64,000 nucleotides of DNA from Winslowiella toletana. Its GTDB lineage: Bacteria; Pseudomonadota; Gammaproteobacteria; Enterobacterales; Enterobacteriaceae. The position numbers and the translations under genes were made by a program. This document shows, piece by piece, positions 9,313 through 20,232 of the stretch (within the stretch, counting starts at the first letter, position 1; every line of letters begins with the position of its first letter). The stretch is from positions 248,001 through 312,000 of the forward strand of contig NZ_JAGGMQ010000001.1 in assembly GCF_017875465.1 (NCBI RefSeq), read 5' to 3'. The notes under the pieces were generated by a model, which was not told the DNA's origin, made no database searches, and saw only the letters and a list, made by a program, of their open reading frames with translations.

Positions 9313-11100
9313 CTATTCGTTCTCTAAACTCTGTGGCTTGTCCTTCTTCACCACCTGAATCGCCAGCTCGCCCAGCGAAGCCGGATTGGCGAAACTTGGT
9401 GCATCAGTCATCAGATCGGCTGCTGCGGTGGTTTTCGGGAAGGCAATCACATCACGAATATTGTCGGTGCCGGTCAGCAGCATCACCAGTCGATCCAGAC
9501 CAAAGGCGAGGCCCGCATGTGGCGGCGTACCGTATTTCAGCGCATCCAGCAGGAAGCCAAACTTCTCACGCTGTTCCACTTCGGTAATACCGAGGATGCT
9601 GAATACGGTTTGCTGCATCTGCCCCTGGTGGATACGCACTGAACCACCGCCTACTTCGTAACCGTTGATCACCATATCGTAAGCGTTGGCAATCGCGGTT
9701 TCCGGCACCGATTTAAGCTGTTCCGGCGTCATCTCTTTTGGTGCGGTGAACGGATGGTGCATGGCGCTGAGGCCACCTTCGCCATCTTCTTCGAACATCG
9801 GGAAGTCCACCACCCATAACGGCGCCCATGCGGCATCGCTGGTGATATTCAGGTCGCGACCCAGCTTCAGACGCAGTGCGCCCAGCGCATCGGCAACCAC
9901 TTTACCGCTGTCAGCGCCAAAGAAGATCATATCGCCATCAGCCGCGCCAGTGCGCGCCAGAATCGCTTCAACGATATCCGCATCGAGGAATTTTGCTACC
10001 GGGCTCTGAATACCTTCCAGTCCTTTCGCCCGCTCATTGACCTTGATATACGCCAGGCCTTTCGCGCCATAAATTTCGATAAACTTGCCATACTCATCGA
10101 TCTGCTTACGGCTCAGCGTAGCGCCGCCCGGTACGCACAGTGCGGCAACGCGGCCTTTGGCATCATTCGCCGGGCCGGAGAACACTTTAAACTCAACGTT
10201 TTTCAGCAGGTCGGCGACATCCACCAGCTCCATCGGGTTACGCAGATCGGGTTTATCCGAGCCGTAACGACGCATCGCTTCAGCAAAGGTCATCGTCGGG
10301 AAATCGCCCAGCTCAACACCTTTCACTTCCAGCCACAGTTCGCGTACCAGACGCTCCATCACTTCACGCACCTGAGGCGCGGTCATAAAGGAGGTTTCAA
10401 CATCGATCTGGGTAAATTCAGGCTGACGATCAGCGCGCAGATCTTCATCACGGAAGCATTTGACGATCTGATAGTAACGGTCGAAGCCGGACATCATCAG
10501 CAGCTGCTTGAACAGCTGTGGTGATTGCGGCAGCGCATAAAACTTGCCTTTATGTACGCGGCTTGGCACCAGATAGTCACGCGCGCCCTCCGGCGTGGCT
10601 TTGGTCAGCATTGGCGTTTCGATATCCAGAAAGCCGTTGTCATCCATAAAACGACGCACAAAGCTGGAGATTCTGGCGCGCGTTTTCAGGCGACTGGCCA
10701 TTTCCGGACGACGCAGATCCAGATAGCGGTATTTCAGACGCGCTTCTTCGGTATTCTCATGATTTGAGTCCAGCGGCAGTGGCTCAGAGCGGTTAATAAT
10801 GGTCAGTTCGGTGGCAAAAACCTCCACTTCACCGGTGGCCATCTCGCTGTTTTTGTTCTTATCATCACGCGCACGTACGGTGCCCGTAATCTGAATGCAG
10901 AATTCGTTACGCAGTTCAGAAGCCAGATTAAATGCGTCCTGACGGTCTGGATCGAAGAACACCTGAACGATGCCTTCACGGTCGCGCATATCAATAAAGA
11001 TCAGGCTGCCCAGATCGCGGCGACGATTGACCCAACCACACAGTGTCACTTGCTGGCCGACGTGAGACAGATTGATCTGTCCGCAATACTCAGTACGCAT
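9313..11100 (-). CDS. aspS: Aspartyl-tRNA synthetase
   Basis: A 595-residue class II synthetase charging tRNA-Asp. It has an N-terminal OB-fold anticodon-binding domain ([31 protein letters not shown]), class II motif 2 ([20 protein letters not shown]), a bacterial GAD insertion, and motif 3 ([13 protein letters not shown]). AAGGAT precedes the ATG. It heads an aspS-nudB-yebC-ruvC run on the minus strand. Confidence 0.98.
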   Translation of the reverse strand: MRTEYCGQINLSHVGQQVTLCGWVNRRRDLGSLIFIDMRDREGIVQVFFDPDRQDAFNLASELRNEFCIQITGTVRARDDKNKNSEMATGEVEVFATELTIINRSEPLPLDSNHENTEEARLKYRYLDLRRPEMASRLKTRARISSFVRRFMDDNGFLDIETPMLTKATPEGARDYLVPSRVHKGKFYALPQSPQLFKQLLMMSGFDRYYQIVKCFRDEDLRADRQPEFTQIDVETSFMTAPQVREVMERLVRELWLEVKGVELGDFPTMTFAEAMRRYGSDKPDLRNPMELVDVADLLKNVEFKVFSGPANDAKGRVAALCVPGGATLSRKQIDEYGKFIEIYGAKGLAYIKVNERAKGLEGIQSPVAKFLDADIVEAILARTGAADGDMIFFGADSGKVVADALGALRLKLGRDLNITSDAAWAPLWVVDFPMFEEDGEGGLSAMHHPFTAPKEMTPEQLKSVPETAIANAYDMVINGYEVGGGSVRIHQGQMQQTVFSILGITEVEQREKFGFLLDALKYGTPPHAGLAFGLDRLVMLLTGTDNIRDVIAFPKTTAAADLMTDAPSFANPASLGELAIQVVKKDKPQSLENE

Positions 11101-11414
11101 AACGATATCCTTTTAACTTCACCGCTGCTGCACGCGCAGCATTTTAGGTCGTCTTTTGTTATTACCTCATCGGGCAATCGCCGGAGGTAGTGAGCAGACG
11201 CTGCCCTGAAAAAGGCAGGCATTATAATGTAAAATCGGCAGGGCGATAAGTGCTGAGCGGCATAACCGCAGCAGATTGCCGTGATTCGTCACTGCCCGAT
11301 GCCGGTTTATCACAAAAAGTAACAAAATTCGCTGCGTTACGACACCTTTCGCCTCGCCGCTGGTAACAGTTTGTCGCTACTCTCTCCCTTTTCCCTGCCA
11401 CTTTGGAGTCGATA
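11101..11414. other. aspS/yecD divergent intergenic region
   Basis: 314 bases without a gene between divergent aspS and yecD. It contains the aspS promoter candidate described separately and a GC-rich imperfect hairpin around 11126-11143 in the aspS leader. The yecD Shine-Dalgarno GGAG is at 11405-11408. I see no small ORF or RNA gene. Confidence 0.6.
11221..11249 (-). promoter_or_regulatory. Candidate sigma-70 promoter of aspS
   Basis: On the minus strand TTATCG (11249-11244), a 17-base spacer and TATAAT (11226-11221) lie about 120 bp before the aspS ATG. The -10 is a consensus match and the -35 is moderate. Confidence 0.55.
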
Positions 11415-11978
11415 ATGACGTTGAACCCTGCTACTACCGCGCTGGTATTAATCGATTTACAGGAAGGTATTCTGCCGTTTGCCGGTGGCCCGCACAGTGC
11501 CGATCAGGTTGTCTCGCGTGCCGCCACGCTGGCGGAGAAGTTCCGCGCGGTCGATGCCCCGGTGATTCTGGTGCGCGTCGGCTGGTCAAAAGACTTTGCC
11601 GAAGCGCCGAAACAACCGGTGGATGCAGCGAATCCGGGTGCAGCGCTGCCAGATAACTGGTGGGTTTATCCTGCCGCGCTTGGCGTACAGCCGGGTGATA
11701 TTGAAGTGACGAAACGCCAGTGGGGCGCGTTTTACGGCACCGACCTTGAGATGCAGCTACGCCGTCGCGGGATTGATACCATTGTGCTGGCCGGTATCTC
11801 GACTAATATTGGCGTCGAATCCACCGCGCGTAATGCCTGGGAGCTGGGCTTTAATCTGGTGATTGCGGAAGATGTCTGCAGTGCTGGCAGCAGCGAACAG
11901 CATCAGGGTAGCCTGAACTGGATTTTCCCGCGCATTGCGCAAGTTCGTCAGTCTGCAGAGATTATTGCCGCATTATAG
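11415..11978 (+). CDS. yecD: YecD, isochorismatase-like family protein
   Basis: A 187-residue cysteine-hydrolase-fold protein. I chose ATG 11415, six bases after GGAG; the frame opens slightly earlier at a TTG. The family triad would be Asp14 (LIDLQEG), Lys100 (VTKRQWG) and a Cys. The Cys position reads Gly133 ([15 protein letters not shown]), so canonical cysteine hydrolase chemistry is unlikely. As I recall it, E. coli YecD shows the same substitution. Function is unknown. It precedes yecE, yecN and cmoAB as in E. coli. Confidence 0.9.
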   Translation: MTLNPATTALVLIDLQEGILPFAGGPHSADQVVSRAATLAEKFRAVDAPVILVRVGWSKDFAEAPKQPVDAANPGAALPDNWWVYPAALGVQPGDIEVTKRQWGAFYGTDLEMQLRRRGIDTIVLAGISTNIGVESTARNAWELGFNLVIAEDVCSAGSSEQHQGSLNWIFPRIAQVRQSAEIIAAL

Positions 11979-12026
11979 CGGCTGCCGGACAGGGAATGTC
12001 CGCCACATGCACAGAAGAGGGATACA

Positions 12027-12845
12027 ATGATTTGGCTCGGCTTACCACAATGGCAGCATCCACAATGGAAAAAGCGGGGAATTGAAACCCTGGCGGATTA
12101 CGCGCGCTATTTTAACTGTGTTGAAGGCAATACCACCCTCTACGCCCTGCCAAAAGCGGAAATCGTGCAGCGCTGGCACGCGATGACCGATGACCATTTT
12201 CGTTTCTGTTTTAAATTCCCGGCCACCATCAGCCACAAAGCCGCTCTGCGTCACTGTGACGATCTGACAGAAGAATTTTTCCGTACGCTCGATCCGCTGG
12301 CGCGACGGATTGGCCAGTACTGGTTGCAGCTGCCCTCCGCTTTTGGCCCTGATGAACTGCCGGTTTTATGGGCGTTTCTCGATAAACTGCCGCGCGCGTT
12401 TCAGTACGGCGTTGAAGTGCGCCATCCGCAGTTCTTTGCTAAAGGTGAAGCCGAGCAGGCGCTGAATCGCGGCCTGCATCAGCGTGGCGTTAACCGGGTG
12501 ATGCTGGACAGCCGCCCGGTGCATGCCGCCACCTCCGGAACGCCAGCGCTGGTTGAAGCGCAACGTAAAAAACCGAAACTGCCCGCCCATGCGGTGATGA
12601 CGGCGAATGATCCGATGGTGCGTTTTATCGGCGGTGACGATCCGGCGGCCAACCTGCCGTTTTTTGCCGACTGGCTGCGAAAACTACCGGCGTGGTCGCA
12701 GCAGGGCCAGCCGTGGCTGTTTATCCATACCCCCGATATCGGTGACGTGCTGACGCTGGTCCAGTATCTCTGGCCACATCTGCAACAGGCGTTGCCTGCT
12801 ATCGGCGCGCCGCCGGACTGGCCGCAGCAGGCGCAGCTGTTCTGA
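12027..12845 (+). CDS. yecE: DUF72 family protein YecE
   Basis: A 272-residue TIM-barrel-like DUF72 protein, the same length as E. coli YecE, with the conserved segments FNCVEGNTTLYALP, FRFCFKFPATISH and YGVEVRHPQFF. The biochemical role is not established. It lies 48 bp after yecD on the same strand. Confidence 0.93.
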   Translation: MIWLGLPQWQHPQWKKRGIETLADYARYFNCVEGNTTLYALPKAEIVQRWHAMTDDHFRFCFKFPATISHKAALRHCDDLTEEFFRTLDPLARRIGQYWLQLPSAFGPDELPVLWAFLDKLPRAFQYGVEVRHPQFFAKGEAEQALNRGLHQRGVNRVMLDSRPVHAATSGTPALVEAQRKKPKLPAHAVMTANDPMVRFIGGDDPAANLPFFADWLRKLPAWSQQGQPWLFIHTPDIGDVLTLVQYLWPHLQQALPAIGAPPDWPQQAQLF

Positions 12846-12952
12846 CCGGAGCGCTGAATAAACACTAAACAGTTGCGTGGCCGAACGGCGACACTCTTCA
12901 GTTTCCCGGCTATGATAGGCGCAGCAACAATTTTTCCTCGATGGAGTTCAGC

Positions 12953-13348
12953 ATGGTCAGCGCGCTTTATGTCGTGCTTGGGGCACTGTTTTTAATTAAG
13001 TTTTCAGTAGATGTGATACGCCTGCGGCGTTCTTATCGCGTCGCGCATGGCGACGGCGGTTTCTCCGAATTACAGATTGCGATGCGGATTCATGGCAACG
13101 CGATGGAAAATATTCCGGTGGCCCTGTTGCTGCTGGTGATGATGGAAATGAATGGCGCCGATATCTGGATGCTGCATCTGAGCGCGCTGTTTTTCTTTGT
13201 TGGCCGCGCCATGCATTTCTGGGGGATGCACCACAGCGTGATGTACTGGCGACGTAACGGTATGCTGTTAACCGGCCTGTCATTGATTGCGATGGTGATT
13301 TTTAATCTGCTGTTTATGCCCTGGGATTTAATCCTGACGCTGCATTAA
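12953..13348 (+). CDS. yecN: MAPEG-family inner-membrane protein YecN
   Basis: A 131-residue membrane protein of the MAPEG superfamily (eicosanoid/glutathione metabolism fold) with four hydrophobic segments. I chose ATG 12953 (MVSALYVVLGALFLIKFSVDV) because it aligns with E. coli YecN and has GGAG six bases upstream; an ATG four codons earlier overlaps that Shine-Dalgarno. The RIHGNAMENIP stretch is the conserved MAPEG motif. The physiological substrate is unknown. Confidence 0.92.
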   Translation: MVSALYVVLGALFLIKFSVDVIRLRRSYRVAHGDGGFSELQIAMRIHGNAMENIPVALLLLVMMEMNGADIWMLHLSALFFFVGRAMHFWGMHHSVMYWRRNGMLLTGLSLIAMVIFNLLFMPWDLILTLH

Positions 13349-15138
<1,790 letters not shown>

Positions 15139-15163
15139 ACCGTACGCTGCAAATCATTGATAC

Positions 15164-15223
15164 GGGCGGCGAGAACGCCGTCCCTACATCAATATATCCG
15201 TAAGGGCGGCGTTCTCGCCGCCC
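15164..15223. repeat. REP-like palindromic repeat pair after cmoB
   Basis: Two inverted GC-rich arms (15164-15187 and 15200-15223) match at 22 of 24 positions. The right arm is itself a hairpin: GGGCGGCG, loop TTCT, CGCCGCCC. It sits between the convergent cmoB and LysE-type genes. The same unit occurs after argS (32975-33079). A dispersed intergenic repeat family and a possible bidirectional terminator. Confidence 0.8.
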
Positions 15224-15230
15224 TTATAAT

Positions 15231-15854
15231 TTAACGTTTCGATAACGCCAGTCTGGCGGCAAAACCGATAAATACACAACCAGTCAGGCGGTCCATCACA
15301 CGCATCACCAGCGGTTTACGTAACTGGGCGGCAAAATAGTGGGTTGAGGCAATCAGTGCACAACTCCACAGCGTGCCAATCACCACATGGGCCATCGCCA
15401 TGCCACAGCACCATAAAGGCACCGAAGCACCGGCCGGAATAAACTGCGGCAAAAACGAGACGTAAAACACCCCGACTTTTGGGTTCAGCAGATTACCCAG
15501 CACACCTTTAATAAAGAAACTGCCATAACCGCGATGTTTACTGCTGGTTTCCACCGCGGCAGAGAATTGATTGCGCGGTTGCAAAATCAGACCGATTCCC
15601 AGCCACAGCAGGTAGGCTGCACCCAATATTTTTAACAGGTTATAAGCCATCTCCGACGCCAGTAACAGGGCGCCCAGGCCAAACCCCACCGCCATGCCCC
15701 ATAACAGGCAACCCGCATTAATGCCCAGCGCAGTCACCAGCGCTTTTTTCCAGCCATTAGCGGCAGAAGTACGCAGCACCAGCGCGGTATCAAAACCCGG
15801 GGTTAAGGTCAGAATGGTAATGGCGATAAAAAAAGATAACAGTGAAGCGGTCAT
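15231..15854 (-). CDS. LysE/RhtB-family amino-acid exporter
   Basis: A 207-residue inner-membrane protein with about six hydrophobic helices. The N-terminal family motif LTPGFDTALVLRTSAANGWKKALVTALGINAGCLLWG is the LysE/RhtB signature (usually ...TPGPD...; here TPGFD), and GVLGNLLNPKVGVFYVSFLPQF is the second conserved block. Such proteins export amino acids or homoserine lactone-like compounds by proton antiport; the substrate cannot be told from sequence. It stands alone, with the palindromic repeat at its 3' end. Confidence 0.88.
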   Translation of the reverse strand: MTASLLSFFIAITILTLTPGFDTALVLRTSAANGWKKALVTALGINAGCLLWGMAVGFGLGALLLASEMAYNLLKILGAAYLLWLGIGLILQPRNQFSAAVETSSKHRGYGSFFIKGVLGNLLNPKVGVFYVSFLPQFIPAGASVPLWCCGMAMAHVVIGTLWSCALIASTHYFAAQLRKPLVMRVMDRLTGCVFIGFAARLALSKR

Positions 15855-15899
15855 AGCCAGCAGCTCCGGATAACAGAAATAGTCAGTAACCTGGTCATA

Positions 15900-16748
15900 C
15901 TATTGCGCCGCAGCCGGCCAGTACTCAAAACGATAGGCGGTGCTGATATGACGTTTAACCGTATTGTTATCGAACACTTCCGTTTCACGACCATAACTGA
16001 GAGTGCAGTTGCCGATATCATCCCAGGACTGACACTCATCAACCGTCGTAATCGTGCTTACCGCCGTGGTGGCGACGCTATGCAGTCCCAGTTCGCGTTC
16101 CTGCTTATCGTAGCTGTAGGTCTCTTTGCTCTTCTCCGAGGTGGTGGTAAGCAGATTACCTTTACGATTCCACTGATAGCGATATTCACCATTGCTCAGA
16201 TGATCGGAGCTACGCGCCACACTTTTCAGCAAACGAAAATGCCGGTCATGGCTGTAGGTGGTCTCAGTAAATCCTTTTTTGCCCATCAGGGTAAACACAT
16301 CGGTGGAGCTGGTGATATTACCGTTTTTGCCCGGCTGGTAGTTGATGGTGCCCTGTTTATTACTGACCTCCACCATTTTCTCCTGCTGTTTCACTTTAAC
16401 GGAAATCACATATTCCGCCTGCCAGCCACCGGGGATGCGCACCACATGCTGCTCCATGTTCAGCAGCACATTGCCTTCATTCTTATCGAAACTGCTGTCA
16501 GCAATCAGCAGATTGCCACAATTGTCGAACTGCCCCAGCAGACGCTTTTGCAGATCGACATCTTTACCAAATCCGCCGACCACTACCTGCTTAAGCGGCC
16601 CCCTCGCGGTGCCGCCCAGCATAATAATCGCGTTGCTGTCGTTAACTGCTTTACTGTGCAGCGGACACTGCTCAGCGGCCCTGGCGGTAAAACTGAGTAA
16701 GCCGCCACATATCAGCACCGTCGCCACGCCAGAAATCGTTTTAATCAT
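15900..16748 (-). CDS. Hypothetical secreted/periplasmic protein
   Basis: Unrecognised 282-residue protein. ATG 16748 (MIKTISGVATVLICGGLLSFTARAAEQ) gives a clean signal peptide with cleavage near ARA-A and has GGGGAA upstream; the frame opens 18 codons earlier. The mature part is rich in charged and aromatic beta-type segments (YRYQWNRKGNLLTTTSEKSKETYSYDKQERELG) resembling, loosely, YD/RHS-like strands without a clear repeat. Four Cys remain after cleavage (CPLHSKA, DNCGN, DECQSWDDIGNC), allowing disulfides. It is a single gene between an exporter and the accessory cluster, with no partner to suggest a role. Confidence 0.7.
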   Translation of the reverse strand: MIKTISGVATVLICGGLLSFTARAAEQCPLHSKAVNDSNAIIMLGGTARGPLKQVVVGGFGKDVDLQKRLLGQFDNCGNLLIADSSFDKNEGNVLLNMEQHVVRIPGGWQAEYVISVKVKQQEKMVEVSNKQGTINYQPGKNGNITSSTDVFTLMGKKGFTETTYSHDRHFRLLKSVARSSDHLSNGEYRYQWNRKGNLLTTTSEKSKETYSYDKQERELGLHSVATTAVSTITTVDECQSWDDIGNCTLSYGRETEVFDNNTVKRHISTAYRFEYWPAAAQ

Positions 16749-16962
16749 TCTGTTCCCCGTAAGACCTGAATCCCTGATGATTAAGATAAATGTAAATGGC
16801 ATGGGTTACACGCTCATACTGTGCGGAGAATAATTTTTTATGCTTAAGCCTGCACAAATAACAAGGCTCACCGGGGTGGGCCTTTCACAAGATTGTGACC
16901 ATCAGGCCATCATGACCTCTTGCGCGCCATTTTTCATCGCGTTTTGCCACTCTCCGCAATGA

Positions 16963-18171
16963 CTACTTAAGTCTGGCAAATGCCGCCTTTAACTGACTGC
17001 AGGCTAAATCCAATAAGGCATCGTCAATGGCATAAGCGATACGCAGAAAGCCGGGCATACCAAAGGCCGAACCCTGTAACACAGCGACATGTGCATTATT
17101 CAGCAACCATGCCGCCAGTGCTTTATCGTCGACTAATTTTTCACCCTGTGGCGTGCGCTGGCCCAAAAGCTGCTGGCAATTGGCAAACAGATAAAATGCC
17201 CCCTGAGGCGCGCTGGCGCTTAACCCGTCGACCTCATTAACCATTGCCAGCACCGTGCGGCGACGCCGGTCCAGCGTTTCAATCCACCCGGTTAAAAAAT
17301 CAGCGGGCTGATTCAGTGCGGCAACTGCCGCCGCCTGAGAAATACTGCTGGGATTGGAGGTACTTTGTGACTGCAAAATCTGCATGGCTTCAATCAGCCA
17401 GCCAGGTCCGGCAGCATAGCCAAGTCGCCAGCCGGTCATGGCGTGGCTTTTCGACACGCCATTGACCGTTAAGGTGCGATGCGCCAGATGCGGCGCAACC
17501 TCAGCAAAAGTGGCGAATGGCGTCTGGTCATAGCGCAGCGGCTCATAAATATCATCCGCCATAATTAATACCTGCGGATGATCGGCTAACACCTCCGCCA
17601 GCGCGCGCAGTTCCTGTGCGCTGTAAATCGCCCCGGTTGGGTTGCCGGGTGAGTTAAGGATCAGCCAGCGCGTCTGCGGGGTTAAGGCTGCCGCCAGCTG
17701 CCGGGGTTGCAGTTTCCAGCCATGCTGTTCGTCACAGGGGATAATTACCGGTTCACCTTCCGCCAGCGTCACCATATCCGGATAAGAAACCCAGTAGGGT
17801 GCCGGAATAATCACCTGCTGTCCGGCATCCACCGTCGCCAGCAGTGCATTAAAAATCAGCTGTTTGGCACCGCTGCCGGCGATAATCTGCTCCGGCTGAA
17901 ATTGCAGATGGTTATCGCGGATAAACTTGGCGGCGATGGCCGACTTCAGCGCCGCCGTACCGGCAACCGCCGTGTATTTGGTCTGCTGCTGTACGATCGC
18001 GGCAATACCGGCGTAACTGATGGTTGACGGGGTGGCGAAATCCAGCTCCCCTTCGCCTAAATTGATGACCGCCTTGCCAGCGGCTTCCAGCGCCCTTACC
18101 TGGTCTGAAATCGCCGCCGTTGGTGAAGGGCGGACTCGCTGCATACGTCGGGCTGTTTGACTATTATTCAT
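16963..18171 (-). CDS. Class I PLP-dependent aminotransferase
   Basis: A 402-residue fold-type I aminotransferase of the aspartate aminotransferase Ib type: INLGEGELDFATP near the start, LNSPGNPTGAIYS, MADDIYE, and the PLP-lysine motif VNGVSKSHAMTGWRLGYAAGP. ATG 18171 follows GAGG by five bases; a further ATG lies seven codons upstream. It is divergent from the glutaminase-like gene at 18240 across a 68-bp region carrying a TTGTAT/ATACAA inverted repeat. The substrate is unknown; context suggests deamination of the amino acid released by the neighbouring hydrolases. Confidence 0.88.
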   Translation of the reverse strand: MNNSQTARRMQRVRPSPTAAISDQVRALEAAGKAVINLGEGELDFATPSTISYAGIAAIVQQQTKYTAVAGTAALKSAIAAKFIRDNHLQFQPEQIIAGSGAKQLIFNALLATVDAGQQVIIPAPYWVSYPDMVTLAEGEPVIIPCDEQHGWKLQPRQLAAALTPQTRWLILNSPGNPTGAIYSAQELRALAEVLADHPQVLIMADDIYEPLRYDQTPFATFAEVAPHLAHRTLTVNGVSKSHAMTGWRLGYAAGPGWLIEAMQILQSQSTSNPSSISQAAAVAALNQPADFLTGWIETLDRRRRTVLAMVNEVDGLSASAPQGAFYLFANCQQLLGQRTPQGEKLVDDKALAAWLLNNAHVAVLQGSAFGMPGFLRIAYAIDDALLDLACSQLKAAFARLK

Positions 18172-18181
18172 AAATCCTCTT

Positions 18182-18208
18182 TTGTATATCATGATTCAAT
18201 TAATACAA
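18182..18208. promoter_or_regulatory. TTGTAT-N15-ATACAA inverted repeat, candidate operator
   Basis: Perfect 6-bp inverted repeat with arms 18182-18187 and 18203-18208, in the short region between the divergent aminotransferase and glutaminase-like genes. The same half-site occurs before other genes of the cluster. Candidate binding site for the GntR regulator encoded at 26146; this is inference. Confidence 0.5.
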
Positions 18209-18239
18209 TTAACCACCCATCATCAGCAGGACATATGCC

Positions 18240-19316
18240 GTGTTACCGATTTTCATTCTAGATGACTCACCCGTTCCGGCTTGCTTTGGTTTAACCGCCA
18301 GCTTATGGGCCAACCAGCTTAACCTCCCGCTGTGGAGCCTGCGCCCGGACTTTACCGGCGATTTCCCTGACAGCTATCAACATGTGATTGCCGCTGGCTA
18401 CTGTGTCACCAGTGGTCTGTATCAGAGTGATACCCTGCAACAGGAAGTCACCCATCCTGCGGAGCTTCCGCGACAGGATGCGGTGATAGTCGTGTCGCTC
18501 GCGCAAAAAGCGCGTATTGCCGCGCTACCCGGACCACGGCTTTACAGTCAGTTCAGCGCTGAGAAGTTGTCGTTGCATGATCAGCAGCAGCTGTTACTGG
18601 AATACGCCCTGCAACCGACCGCTCCGCGGCAAAACCGCGCGCTGCCCCTTGGCGTGGTGGGTCGCGAAGCCGATCATCGTCAGGCCTGTCCCGCGACCTT
18701 AGCCGCTCTGGATCATGCCGCCATCGCCCTGGACCTCGGTATTGAAATACGCTTTCTCGATGCCGCTACCCTGCCCGCCGATCTGCATCAGCTGGCGGGT
18801 CTGGCTGGCGTGGTGCTACCGGGCGGCGCGTCGATGGCGGCCGTCGGCGGTCAGATTAAGCTGGCGGCAGCAACGCTGAAGAGCGGGTTGCCCACCCTCG
18901 GTTTATGCCTTGGCATGCAAAGCATGGCGACCGCAGCCGTGCATCTGTCAGAAGGCTATCAGCAGGCCATGCTGGCTGAAGTGGATCCCAGCGCGCCACT
19001 GCACAGCTTTATTCGTTTCAGTGATGGCCGCCATCGCTGCGGCGTACTGCCCTTCGCTTCCACGCTGCTGCCTGCTTACCTCAGCCGGATGCACTACAAC
19101 CATCGTTACCACTTTAACCCGGCGCTGTTACCCCAGCTGGCCGCCAGCGGTGTGCAGATCAGTGCGGAAACGGCTGGCATCGTTGAGGCGATTTCTCAGC
19201 CGGATTTACCGTTCTGGCATGGGGTTCAGGGACATCCGGAATTACTGTCACGCCCGGATGCCCCTCACCCGCTGTTCACGGCGTTTTTACAGGCGGCAAT
19301 CAGCCAGTCAGCTTAA
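18240..19316 (+). CDS. Stand-alone CTP-synthase-type glutamine amidotransferase domain protein
   Basis: A 358-residue protein whose C-terminal part (about 135-355) resembles the class I glutaminase domain of CTP synthase: VVLPGGASM, nucleophile motif GLCLGMQ (Cys223), MHYNHRYHFN, and GHPELLSRPDAPHPLF (His332, Glu334). The CTP synthase amidoligase domain is absent. The first 130 residues are unrecognised. The start is GTG 18240 with AGGA eight bases upstream; an overlapping ATG at 18235 would make only an 8-codon peptide. It converges with and overlaps the DapA-like gene by 17 bp. It may be a glutaminase or gamma-glutamyl amide hydrolase. Confidence 0.8.
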   Translation: MLPIFILDDSPVPACFGLTASLWANQLNLPLWSLRPDFTGDFPDSYQHVIAAGYCVTSGLYQSDTLQQEVTHPAELPRQDAVIVVSLAQKARIAALPGPRLYSQFSAEKLSLHDQQQLLLEYALQPTAPRQNRALPLGVVGREADHRQACPATLAALDHAAIALDLGIEIRFLDAATLPADLHQLAGLAGVVLPGGASMAAVGGQIKLAAATLKSGLPTLGLCLGMQSMATAAVHLSEGYQQAMLAEVDPSAPLHSFIRFSDGRHRCGVLPFASTLLPAYLSRMHYNHRYHFNPALLPQLAASGVQISAETAGIVEAISQPDLPFWHGVQGHPELLSRPDAPHPLFTAFLQAAISQSA

Positions 19317-20223
19317 TGCCGCTACGGGGATCGCTGGCCAGCTGCTGCATAACACTGGTCAGCGCGGCCAGTGCTTCGCCGGATATCGGTTTAAGCGGTG
19401 CGCGTACTGTGCCGCCGTTAAAACCGCGTAGCGCCATGGCGGCTTTCACTAACTGCGGCTGACCGTGCTGACGCGCCAGCGCGCGATAGTCATACCAGAG
19501 CTGGTGCAGATCGCGCGCCGTGATCGCATCGCCCCGCTCCAGTGCGCGGTAAGTGCCAAGGATTAACTCCGGTAACGCGCCGCTATTGGTGGTGCTGATG
19601 CCATCAAAACCCGCCATCATCGGCCCCAGGAACGCGAGGTCAGAAGCGCAGAACAGACGCAGGCGGCCACGCAAGCGACTGGCGATCTGATCGATAGCGG
19701 TCGGGTTTAAATCGCCCTGCTTGATGCCAACCACACCCTGCACATCAGCCAGCTGTTCCAGCAGCGCAGGAGACAGAGTAATGCCAATACCCGGCGCGTT
19801 ATAAACCAGAATCCCGGTGCGCGATAACGGCGCCATCTCTTTGAAATAGTCGAGGATTTGGCTTTCGGTGATTTCGCTGACGAAAGGCGCGGTAACCATT
19901 GGCAGGCCGCCCAGCTCCCCGGCCAGCATCGTCAGTTCCCGCGCGTCACGCGGATCGGAACTGGCGCTGCACAGCATCACCGCGATGCGATCCTGCACCA
20001 CATCCATCACTTTGATAAACAGCTCGCGGCGTTCAGCCAGCGACATCACCGGAAACTCACCATACGTGCCGCCAATCAAAATACCGTCATATCCCAGTCC
20101 AATCACCCGCTCGATATTTTCACACAGCGCGGGATAATCGATGGCGCCCTGAGCATCAAATGGGGTCACGGTGATATTAAAAATGCCACGCAGACGTTCA
20201 CGGCATTCAATAATGTCTTTCAT
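19300..20223 (-). CDS. Dihydrodipicolinate synthase/N-acetylneuraminate lyase family protein
   Basis: A 307-residue class I aldolase-fold protein. Family landmarks are GGTYGEFPVMSLAERREL (variant of GTTGE), Tyr141 in LVYNAPG, and the Schiff-base Lys168 in VVGIKQGD. Such enzymes cleave, condense or dehydrate 2-oxo acids; the substrate is not readable here. It is the last gene of the seven-gene minus-strand operon, 9 bp after the M24 gene. The 3' end overlaps the convergent glutaminase-like gene. Confidence 0.88.
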   Translation of the reverse strand: MKDIIECRERLRGIFNITVTPFDAQGAIDYPALCENIERVIGLGYDGILIGGTYGEFPVMSLAERRELFIKVMDVVQDRIAVMLCSASSDPRDARELTMLAGELGGLPMVTAPFVSEITESQILDYFKEMAPLSRTGILVYNAPGIGITLSPALLEQLADVQGVVGIKQGDLNPTAIDQIASRLRGRLRLFCASDLAFLGPMMAGFDGISTTNSGALPELILGTYRALERGDAITARDLHQLWYDYRALARQHGQPQLVKAAMALRGFNGGTVRAPLKPISGEALAALTSVMQQLASDPRSGIKLTG

Positions 20224-20232
20224 GTCAATTCC

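Noticed and set aside
16863..16884. Imperfect hairpin AAGGC-T-CACC / GGTG-G-GCCTT upstream of the aminotransferase 3' end
   Set aside because: The stem has a mismatch and the T-run is short; it could be a weak terminator but I cannot support it.
18235..18261. Eight-codon ORF overlapping the glutaminase-like GTG start
   Set aside because: Its ATG lies only three bases after AGGA and the peptide is tiny; the GTG frame has better spacing and extensive homology.
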